Position numbers and translations under genes: made by a program | Shown here: positions 1 to 4,877 of the stretch, one piece after another | Numbering within the stretch: position 1 is the stretch's first letter | Layout of the letters: each line of letters starts with the position of its first letter | Origin: DASWRT01 sp036403035 | GTDB lineage: Bacteria; Pseudomonadota; Alphaproteobacteria; ATCC43930; CGMCC-115725 | Assembly (NCBI GenBank): GCA_036403035.1 | Contig: DASWRT010000331.1 | Span: 1 to 6,158, forward strand | Length of the DNA stretch: 6,158 bases | Reading direction: 5' to 3' | Notes under the pieces: model-generated | The model's input: only the letters and a program-made list of their open reading frames with translations | Databases searched by the model: none | What the model was told of the DNA's origin: nothing

Positions 1-6
1 CCGACT

Positions 7-654
7 TCAGGACGAGGGCGCTGCTTTCTCGTGCGCGGCGGCGAGTTCCGCGTCCTTGGCCTTGACCCTGTTGAAGGCGGGCCTTGCGGTCACGCGGGCG
101 ATGTAGGCCATGATCTCGGGACGCTCGGGCACCAGCTTGAACGCGGTCGTCCAGGCGAGGCCGGTTCCCCACAGGACGTCCGCGGCCGAGAAACGCTCGC
201 CCAGCAGGTAGGGCCCCTTGGCGAGCTGGTCGGCGAGCGTCTTCAGCATCGCGTCGTAATCGCCGTAGGGACACATCACCGGCGGCGCCGGCTCCCGCTT
301 CATCGCCCGGTCGGTCACCGCCGGCTCGAAGCAGGCGGCGTAGTAGACCAGCCAGCGCAGGTACGGTCCGCGCAGCTTGTCGCCGATCGCGGGAGCAAGC
401 CCGGCTTCCGGAAACAGGTCCGCGAGGTAGAGGAAGATCGCGACCTGCTCGGTGACGAGCGCATCGCCGTGCTTCAGCGCGGGCACCTTTCCCATCGGGT
501 TCACCGCGAGATAGCCCGGCCGGCGCTGCTCGCCGGCTTTCATGTTGAGCACATTCAGCTCGAACGGCACGCCGAGTTCTTCGAGAAGGATGAGGGTGCC
601 CGACGACCTCGTGTTCGGTGCGTGGTACAGGGTGACGTTGCGGTCGGCGATCAT
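7..654 (-). CDS. Glutathione S-transferase family protein
   Basis: A 215-residue cytosolic protein with the two-domain GST plan, expected to conjugate or reduce electrophilic substrates with glutathione; the substrate is not predictable. The thioredoxin-like N-domain covers about residues 5-82. It begins VTLYHAPNTRSSG, holds NPMGKVPAL (52-60, with the cis-proline at 58 that contacts glutathione) and then TEQVAIFLYLAD (68-79), the usual E-S/Q-x-AI G-site segment. The helical C-domain covers about 90-200 and has the N-capping box motif LLGERFSAADVLWG (150-163). The ATG at 654 was chosen because GGAG sits 7 nt upstream and conserved sequence starts just after it. A TTG 11 codons further upstream (687) is in frame, but it has no clear RBS and overlaps the -10 position of the candidate promoter. 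No beta-class N-terminal cysteine is seen, so the subclass is open. It lies 131 bp downstream of the oxidase gene on the same strand. Confidence 0.93.
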   Translation of the reverse strand: MIADRNVTLYHAPNTRSSGTLILLEELGVPFELNVLNMKAGEQRRPGYLAVNPMGKVPALKHGDALVTEQVAIFLYLADLFPEAGLAPAIGDKLRGPYLRWLVYYAACFEPAVTDRAMKREPAPPVMCPYGDYDAMLKTLADQLAKGPYLLGERFSAADVLWGTGLAWTTAFKLVPERPEIMAYIARVTARPAFNRVKAKDAELAAAHEKAAPSS

Positions 655-684
655 CCGTCTGCTCCGGTTGAGGAAACCACCGGA

Positions 685-713
685 CAATCGAACAAAGCGC
701 GAACGGAAGTCAA
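685..713 (-). promoter_or_regulatory. Possible promoter of the GST gene
   Basis: On the minus strand CTTGACT (TTGACT at 713-708) matches the alphaproteobacterial -35 box well. Seventeen bases downstream is CGATTG (690-685), a poor -10. It is correctly oriented and 30 bp before the GST ATG. The -35 is good and the -10 weak, so GST may have its own promoter or be read from the oxidase transcript. Confidence 0.3.
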
Positions 714-785
714 GTCATCGCGTCCGCCTGCACAAAGTTGCGCTCTCTGGACAGACGAGAATGCGCGGCGAGCCGCCCGGTCTCC

Positions 786-1928
786 TCACCGCGCCGTCAG
801 CCGGTCGAGCCGGAACCGCGAGATGTCGAACCGCGTCGTTCCCTCAGTCGACAGGTCGGCCAGGATCTCGCCCATCACGCTCGCGAACTTGAAGCCGTGC
901 CCGGAGCAGGGCGAGGCGATCACGACGCGCGGGTCGTCCGGGTGCAGGTCGACGGCGAAATCCTCGTCGGGCGTCCGCGTGTACATGCAGGTCCGCATCT
1001 TTCGCAGCGGGCCGTCCGCGGCGGGGATGTACCGCGCGAGCGTCCGCCGGATCCGCGCCTCGTCCTCGGCGTCCCCGTCCTGCGCCAGGGAGTCGCCGCC
1101 GGCCAGCGTGCGGCCTTCGCGATGCGACGCGACCTTGACGCCGGTGCCGGCGAAATCGGGAAAGCCGTAGCAGGAATCCTCCTCCGGCTCGATGAGGAAG
1201 ACCGGGCAGCGCTCCGGCGCGAACAGCTCGGGCTCGCGCGGCGCGAACCAGCCGAGCACCTGCCGCGTGATCCTGAGATGCGGCCGCAGCAGCGGGACGA
1301 GGTCGGCGATCCACGCGCCCGCCGCAACCACGACGGAGCCGGCCTCGATCGTGCCGCCGTCGGTGCGGATGCGCACGCCGCCTTCGCCGCCGCCGGGCGC
1401 GTCGATGCCGAGCACGCGCTCGCCCGTGCGGATCTCGGCGCCGTGCGTGCGCGCCGCGTCGACAAGGACCCGGATAGCCAGCTCCGGCCGCAGGAACCCG
1501 CCGTCCGGCTGGAAGATGCCCCGCCAGTTCGCCGGAAGGCGGAACGCCGGGAAGCGCCGCGAGATCGCCGTCCCGTCGAGAACCTCGTGCGGCAGGTCGT
1601 GGAGGCGGGACGCTTCCAGCGACCCCTGCACGGCCGGCGAGCCCGGATGTCCGGCCTCGAGGATGCCGGTGATCGTGAGGAGCTGGGCGCCGGTGTCGCG
1701 CTCCAGCGCGCGCCAGTTCTCGTAGGCGCGGCGCAGCAGCGGCACGTAGGACGGGTGCTCGTGATAGGCGAGCCGGATGATCCGGCTCTCGCCATGCGAC
1801 GAGCCGCGGTCGTGGCCGGGCTCGAACCGCTCGACCGCGATCACGCGCTTGCCGCGCCGCGCGAGATGATAGGCGGCGGCGCTGCCCATCGCGCCGAGCC
1901 CGATTACCGCCACGTCGCAGCGCGCCAT
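786..1928 (-). CDS. solA: Monomeric sarcosine oxidase / N-methyl-L-tryptophan oxidase family flavoenzyme
   Basis: A 380-residue FAD-dependent oxidase (DAO superfamily, MSOX/MTOX family) that oxidatively demethylates a secondary amine, such as sarcosine or another N-methyl amino acid, with O2 to give formaldehyde, H2O2 and the amine. The N-terminus has the dinucleotide-binding GLGAMG (10-15) with the ribose-binding acid E33. The active-site set of Bacillus MSOX appears at the same numbers: H45, R49, R52, Y55, Y254, K265 (O2 activation) and H269. The covalent-FAD cysteine is C314 in RTCMYTRTPDEDF, and the carboxylate-binding lysine is K347 in SPCSGHGFKFAS; both are one residue earlier than in MSOX. 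Nothing essential is missing. The start ATG has AAGGAG 7 nt upstream. It is transcribed divergently from the binding-protein gene, with GST downstream. The numbering fits MSOX closely, but solA-type enzymes share the same motifs, so the symbol is tentative and the substrate unresolved. Confidence 0.93.
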   Translation of the reverse strand: MARCDVAVIGLGAMGSAAAYHLARRGKRVIAVERFEPGHDRGSSHGESRIIRLAYHEHPSYVPLLRRAYENWRALERDTGAQLLTITGILEAGHPGSPAVQGSLEASRLHDLPHEVLDGTAISRRFPAFRLPANWRGIFQPDGGFLRPELAIRVLVDAARTHGAEIRTGERVLGIDAPGGGEGGVRIRTDGGTIEAGSVVVAAGAWIADLVPLLRPHLRITRQVLGWFAPREPELFAPERCPVFLIEPEEDSCYGFPDFAGTGVKVASHREGRTLAGGDSLAQDGDAEDEARIRRTLARYIPAADGPLRKMRTCMYTRTPDEDFAVDLHPDDPRVVIASPCSGHGFKFASVMGEILADLSTEGTTRFDISRFRLDRLTAR

Positions 1929-1971
1929 CCGTCCGCTCCTTCTTCCGCCGTGGCCGCTGCCGCCGCCCCGC

Positions 1972-1996
1972 TTGACGATGGCCGGCGCATGCGCCG
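1972..1996 (+). promoter_or_regulatory. Candidate -35 box and 14-bp palindromic operator upstream of the binding protein
   Basis: In the 126-bp divergent intergenic region, CTTGACG places TTGACG at 1972-1977. Six bases later is the perfect palindrome CGGCGCATGCGCCG (1983-1996), which would fall in the promoter spacer and is a typical place for a repressor site. The -10 region (around GACAGT, 1996-2001) is poor. Since the palindrome lies between two divergent genes it could act on both. A promoter is plausible; the operator role is inference. Confidence 0.35.
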
Positions 1997-2000
1997 ACAG

Positions 2001-2027
2001 TTTACCGGCCCGGCAAAAATTTTACCG
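2001..2027 (+). promoter_or_regulatory. TTTACCG direct repeat, two helical turns apart
   Basis: TTTACCG occurs at 2001-2007 and again at 2021-2027, 20 bp start to start, with the AT palindrome AAAATTTT (2016-2023) overlapping the second copy. Two same-face direct repeats between divergent genes are a common layout for an activator or repressor site. No regulator gene is in the window, so the function is inferred only from arrangement. Confidence 0.3.
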
Positions 2028-2054
2028 AAAACGGGCGCTCCAGGGAGTGCACAA

Positions 2055-3197
2055 ATGTCGAAATCCACGATGATTGCCGCTGTTGCGGCGTTCGGACTGT
2101 CGGTCGGCGCCGCCACGGCGGCGGCAACGCCCGCGGCCGCGCAGGAGATGACGATTGCCGTCGTCGGTCCGATGTCCGGTCCCTATGCGACGATCGGCGA
2201 GCAGATGCGCCACGGCGCGCAGATGGCGATCGACGACGTCAACGCCGCGGGCGGCGTGGCGGGCGGCCGCAAGCTGAAGCTCGCCGTCGAGGACGACGCC
2301 TGCGATCCGAAGCAGGCGGTCGCGGTCGCCAACCGGCTCGTCGTCGCCGGCGTCAAGTTCGTCGACGGTCATGCCTGCTCCGGCTCGACCATCCCGGCCT
2401 CCGCGGTCTACGCCGAGAACAACGTGCTGATGATGACGCCGGCCGCCAGCAATCCGGTGCTGACCGAGGATGCGTCCAAGAAGGGCTGGACGACGATCAT
2501 GCGGCTCTACGGCCGGGACGACGCGCAGGGCCGTTTCATCGGGCCGTGGCTCGCCGAGAAATACAAAGGCAAGCGCATCGCGATCCTGCACGACAAGTCG
2601 GCCTACGGCGGGGGGCTGGCGCAGGAGGTGCGCAAGAGCATGAACGCGGGCGGACTGAAGGAGGTGATGTTCGACAGCATCACCGCCGGCGACAAGGATT
2701 ACCGAGCGCTCGTCAGCAACCTCAAGAGCCTGAACCTGGACGCCGTCTATTACGGCGGCTACCACACCGAGGCCGGGCTGATCGTCCGCCAGGGACACGA
2801 AGCCGGACTGACTGCGCAGTTCATCACCGACGATGCGATGGCGACCAACGAGTTCTGGTCGATTTCCGGGCCGTCCGGAGAGGGGACGCTGTTCACCTTC
2901 CCGACCGACCCGCGCGAGAACCCGAACGCGAAGACCTTCGTCGAGCGCTTCCGCACCCAGGGATTCGACCCCGAGGGCTTCACCCTCTACAGCTACGCCG
3001 TGGTGCAGGCCATGGCGGAGGGCATGAAGCGGGCGAACGGCGCGGACGATCCGGCCGCCATCGCCAAGGCGCTACGCTCCGGCCAATCCTTCCAGACGGC
3101 GCTCGGGCCGATCTCCTTCGACGAGAAGGGCGACATCCGCGAGGCCCGGTACGAGGTCTATGTCTGGCACGACGGCAAGTACACCGCGACGCGGTGA
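2055..3197 (+). CDS. livJ: Branched-chain amino acid ABC transporter periplasmic binding protein (LivJ/LivK type)
   Basis: A 380-residue type I periplasmic binding protein (Peripla_BP_6) that would deliver leucine, isoleucine, valine or a related amino acid to a Liv-type ABC importer. Residues 1-29 form a signal peptide: K3, a hydrophobic Ala-rich core, and AAA before a likely cut at A29/Q30. The mature protein starts with TIAVVGPMSGPYATIGEQ. DDACDPKQAVAVANRLV (80-96) and GHACSGSTIPAS (105-116) match E. coli LivJ closely. C83 and C108 are 25 residues apart, the spacing of the LivJ disulfide. Later landmarks are LHDKSAYGGGLAQ (178-190), ITAGDKDY (209-216), VYYGGYHTEAG (231-241) and GPISFDEKGD (351-360). 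AGGGAG lies 7 nt before the ATG. The frame is open far upstream, but that part is antisense to the oxidase gene. LivJ and LivK cannot be told apart here. No livHMGF genes adjoin it, so it must use components encoded elsewhere. Confidence 0.95.
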   Translation: MSKSTMIAAVAAFGLSVGAATAAATPAAAQEMTIAVVGPMSGPYATIGEQMRHGAQMAIDDVNAAGGVAGGRKLKLAVEDDACDPKQAVAVANRLVVAGVKFVDGHACSGSTIPASAVYAENNVLMMTPAASNPVLTEDASKKGWTTIMRLYGRDDAQGRFIGPWLAEKYKGKRIAILHDKSAYGGGLAQEVRKSMNAGGLKEVMFDSITAGDKDYRALVSNLKSLNLDAVYYGGYHTEAGLIVRQGHEAGLTAQFITDDAMATNEFWSISGPSGEGTLFTFPTDPRENPNAKTFVERFRTQGFDPEGFTLYSYAVVQAMAEGMKRANGADDPAAIAKALRSGQSFQTALGPISFDEKGDIREARYEVYVWHDGKYTATR

Positions 3198-3222
3198 GGC
3201 GGCGCTGGCCGCAGGCCGCCTC
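3196..3222 (+). terminator. Hairpin at the end of the binding-protein gene
   Basis: GAGGCGGC (3196-3203) pairs perfectly with GCCGCCTC (3215-3222). The inner CTG/CAG (3205-3207 with 3212-3214) adds pairs past a single bulged G, leaving a 4-nt loop. The stem begins inside the stop codon. The following sequence is C/T-rich rather than a clean T-run, so it may terminate or may only protect the 3' end. Confidence 0.45.
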
Positions 3223-3244
3223 GAAAACTCTCCCCCTCTTGAAA

Positions 3245-3448
3245 CCCTCTCCCCTCGGGGCTATCAGATTCACACATCACCAGAAGTACTTTCTTTTCAA
3301 TCGGTTATCTCGACGCCCCTTTCGCAGCGAGATGCTCAACCTTGGCACCGAGAATCGAGGGTTTCTGCGGTTTTCTGGGTTCTCCGCCGTGCAGCTTGTC
3401 GAGAGCCGGAGAGAGATGTGTGAATGTCGTAGCCCCTCGGGGAGAGGG
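3245..3448. repeat. 204-bp element bounded by imperfect ~35-bp inverted repeats
   Basis: The left arm (3245-3279) reads CCCTCTCCCC, TC, GGGGCTA, then ATTCACACATC. The reverse complement of the right arm (3415-3448) reads CCCTCTCCCC, GA, GGGGCTA, then ATTCACACATC, so the arms match apart from a few central bases. The interior (3280-3414) is less GC-rich at its left end, holds a smaller inverted repeat ATCTCG/CGAGAT (3307-3312 with 3328-3333), and has no credible ORF. The layout resembles a small palindromic or MITE-like intergenic element; no target-site duplication is evident. Confidence 0.6.
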
Positions 3449-3492
3449 CAGGGTGAGGGGGGCCGAGAGCACAGCAAGCGTCGACGCCTCTC

Positions 3493-3511
3493 GCCGGACC
3501 TACGGTCCGGC
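3493..3511. repeat. Perfect 8-bp hairpin with 3-nt loop
   Basis: GCCGGACC (3493-3500), loop TAC, GGTCCGGC (3504-3511). It is followed at once by the palindrome CTGCCGGCAG (3511-3520) and preceded by the palindrome GCGTCGACGC (3478-3487). Confidence 0.6.
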
Positions 3512-3521
3512 TGCCGGCAGG

Positions 3522-3550
3522 CTCTCGGCGGAACTCCGTTCCGCCGAGAG
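3522..3550. repeat. Perfect 13-bp hairpin with 3-nt loop
   Basis: CTCTCGGCGGAAC (3522-3534), loop TCC, GTTCCGCCGAGAG (3538-3550). This is the strongest hairpin in the window. No T-run follows on either strand, so it is not a standard intrinsic terminator. It could stabilise the 3' end of read-through RNA from either convergent gene. Confidence 0.65.
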
Positions 3551-3571
3551 GGCATAGCCGCGGCGTCGCTT

Positions 3572-3589
3572 CCGGCGCATGCGCGCCGG
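3572..3589. repeat. 7-bp hairpin with 4-nt loop
   Basis: CCGGCGC (3572-3578), loop ATGC, GCGCCGG (3583-3589). It is part of the same hairpin-rich core between the two convergent genes. Confidence 0.5.
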
Positions 3590-3642
3590 CGCTCCCTTCG
3601 GTTGCAGGCCCCCTCACCCGCCCAGCCTTCGGCTGTGTCCCT

Positions 3643-3695
3643 CCCTCTCCCGCAAGGGGCGAGGGGATGTTGCTTCCTCTCCCTGAAGGGCGAGG
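3643..3695. repeat. Two tandem pyrimidine/purine palindromic units
   Basis: Unit one (3643-3665) folds around a GCAA loop, with CCCTCTCCC pairing with GGGGCGAGGG apart from one wobble and one bulge. Unit two (3676-3695) folds as CCTCTCCC, TGAA loop, GGGCGAGG with a single internal mismatch. Both are of the CCCTC-CCC/GGG-GAGGG type seen at 3245, 3432 and 6028. The second ends 7 bp from the stop codon of the metalloprotease gene and so lies in its 3' untranslated region. Confidence 0.55.
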
Positions 3696-3702
3696 GAGGG
3701 CG

Positions 3703-4470
3703 CTACGCGAGCAGCCAGTCGGTTTCGTGGTGGACGTGGTGATGGATGTGCGCGGCCGGGATGCCACCGTGGCCGGACATGCCGTACAGGTCGCCGCTGC
3801 CGTCCGTCAGCGTCGCCGCGCTGTCGTCGGTTGCCGCCGCCGTTGCGCTCGCGACGGCCGCCGCCGGCGCCGCGCCATAGAGCGTGTCGATGCCGTCGAT
3901 GTCGGGCGTCTGCAAGCTATTGGTCGAGATGACGGCGTTCATGATCGCGGTCGAGGTGTTGTAGTGGTCGAGCCCGATCGCGTGCCCGATCTCGTGTTCG
4001 GCGATGGCCTGGAAGGTGAACCCGTCGGACAGCGCCGGCGCGGCGTTCGGTCCGCTCGGCGCGTAGAACTCGCCGTCGTCGAAGCCGACCCACGCATGCT
4101 GCATGTGCCCCTGCATGTCGTAGCTGTAGGTCGTCTGGGCGAGCACCTTGTAGGGGCCGTCGATCGGTTCCCATCCGAGCCTGATGTCGCTGGCCGCCGA
4201 GTCTGCGACTTCCTTGAAGGTGATATTCGCGACGTGGCTCCAGGCGGCGAAGGCGCTCCGGATGGCGTCCTGATAGGTGTGATCGAGCGCCGGAGTGTCG
4301 AAATGGATCGGCTGTCCCGAGTAATCCCCGGTCGCGAAACTGTAGGTTACGACGCCGCCGGCCGTTCCCAGCGCAGCACTCGTGCCCCATTTCGGACCTT
4401 CCAGCACGTAATCGGCGGTCGACGTCCCGTGATCGGCTGCCGATGCGGCGGAAAGAGAAAGAGTTCCCAT
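3703..4470 (-). CDS. Matrixin/serralysin-clan (M10) zinc metalloprotease with His-rich tail
   Basis: A 255-residue putative secreted zinc endopeptidase. The metzincin site HEIGHAIGLDH is at 159-169 (zinc ligands H159, H163, H169; general base E160) and the Met-turn methionine is M177 in TAIMN. LQTPDIDGIDTLYG (186-199) is the usual end of the matrixin catalytic domain. The N-terminus (ADYVLEGPKWG, then VTYSFA) resembles serralysin-family proteases and lacks a Sec signal peptide or cysteine-switch propeptide. After the domain come an Ala/Asp/Thr-rich linker (about 200-220) and a tail with six His in residues 241-248, ending ETDWLLA. An acidic residue followed by hydrophobic ones at the extreme C-terminus suits a type I secretion signal, but no GGxGxD RTX repeats are present. 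The ATG has AAGGA 7 nt upstream. GC3 in the first ~70 codons is about 68% by hand count, against about 86% for the binding-protein gene, hinting at a different origin. Confidence 0.9.
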   Translation of the reverse strand: MGTLSLSAASAADHGTSTADYVLEGPKWGTSAALGTAGGVVTYSFATGDYSGQPIHFDTPALDHTYQDAIRSAFAAWSHVANITFKEVADSAASDIRLGWEPIDGPYKVLAQTTYSYDMQGHMQHAWVGFDDGEFYAPSGPNAAPALSDGFTFQAIAEHEIGHAIGLDHYNTSTAIMNAVISTNSLQTPDIDGIDTLYGAAPAAAVASATAAATDDSAATLTDGSGDLYGMSGHGGIPAAHIHHHVHHETDWLLA

Positions 4471-4590
4471 TACAGATCCTTGTCATTCTCTTCGCGTAAC
4501 GGCGCAGACGATAAAGAGTGTTTGGACCGATGGAAACGAAATTTTAACGTTTATTAGATGGCGAATGTGATCCTCTGTGCTTCCGCCGGA
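4471..4590. other. AT-rich upstream region of the metalloprotease gene
   Basis: This stretch between the metalloprotease ATG and the gene remnant is clearly more AT-rich than its surroundings, especially around AAATTTTAACGTTTATTAG (4540-4558). It should contain the metalloprotease promoter on the minus strand. The best -10-like word there is TAAAAT (about 4549-4544), but no convincing -35 stands 17 bp from it. I see no gene here. Confidence 0.4.
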
Positions 4591-4743
4591 TTACGCCTCC
4601 GCCGGCAGCTCGACGCTGTACAGCGCCCTGCCGTCTATGTCGTGCAGCGACATCGTCAGGGTCTTGGTCCGCGGGTCGATCCTGCCGATGCCGTAGGATT
4701 GGAAGCCGTCGAGCGATGCGGCGGATGCGAGTCCGTCAGCGCT
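4591..4743 (-). pseudogene. 3'-terminal remnant of a lost protein-coding gene
   Basis: Reading the minus strand into a TAA stop at 4593-4591 gives a convincing protein C-terminus: LDGFQSYGIGRIDPRTKT, then LTMSLHDIDGRALYSVELPAEA. It alternates beta-strand-like segments with turns, and about 88% of its codons end in G or C by hand count, which suggests it was once coding. The frame has no ATG, GTG or TTG between 4654 and about 4900, only an internal ATG at 4653 that would leave 20 residues, so the 5' part of the gene is gone. Coding character fades near 4745-4760, just before the upstream region of the divergent ino1 gene. The pattern is reminiscent of the end of PhoD-like phosphatases, but I cannot assign the family. 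The right end given is approximate. Confidence 0.55.
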
Positions 4744-4778
4744 GCCTTGGAGTCCGCTGAAGCAGGCTCTTGCAACCA

Positions 4779-4804
4779 GGAACTTTCCTCGCGCGCCTTG
4801 TGTT
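4779..4804 (+). promoter_or_regulatory. EcfG-like (general stress) promoter candidate for ino1
   Basis: GGAAC (4779-4783), 17-bp spacer, TGTT (4801-4804). The alphaproteobacterial EcfG sigma consensus is GGAAC, 16-18 bp, CGTT, so the -35 is perfect and the -10 is three of four. It points towards ino1 and ends 73 bp before the start codon. Short motifs like this occur by chance, so this is only a candidate. Confidence 0.3.
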
Positions 4805-4877
4805 CCCTCGCCATGCGTCCGAGCGCAGAAGTTTTGCGCGGCTCGGGCCGCCGACGGGCGATCAGCGAGGTACGGCG

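Larger units (their letters stand above)
3451..3619. repeat. Second inverted-repeat pair enclosing a hairpin-rich core
   Basis: GGGTGAGGGGGGCC (3451-3464) is inverted at 3607-3619 (GGCCCCCTCACCC), with one extra G in the left copy. The left arm directly abuts the right arm of the preceding element, so the unit at about 3415-3464 is shared by two inverted pairs. The enclosed 142 bp contain several strong hairpins listed separately. No coding signal was seen. Confidence 0.55.

Noticed and set aside
31..1170. Long plus-strand ORF of 379 codons over the GST and oxidase genes
   Set aside because: It is antisense to two genes with clear family motifs, its product is Arg/Gly/His-rich without any recognisable domain, and such shadow frames are usual at this GC content.
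738..2054. 439-codon upstream extension of the binding-protein frame
   Set aside because: The signal peptide and the AGGGAG ribosome site fix the start at 2055; the extension is antisense to the oxidase and would bury the signal peptide inside the protein.
3362..3386. Degenerate 9-bp tandem repeat (GTTTCTGCG, GTTTTCTGG, GTTCTCCG)
   Set aside because: Only three poorly matching copies; most likely chance in a low-complexity stretch.
3198..3702. CRISPR-like array among the repeats
   Set aside because: The repeats are inverted rather than direct, differ in length, and show no regular spacer period.
3667..4557. 296-codon plus-strand ORF over the metalloprotease
   Set aside because: It is antisense to the gene with the intact HExxHxxGxxH site and has an Arg/Val/Gly-rich shadow composition.
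4770..4877. 36-codon N-terminal extension of Ino1 from a TTG at 4770
   Set aside because: The added residues show no resemblance to the family, and the TTG at 4878 has a well-spaced GAGG and gives the usual protein length.
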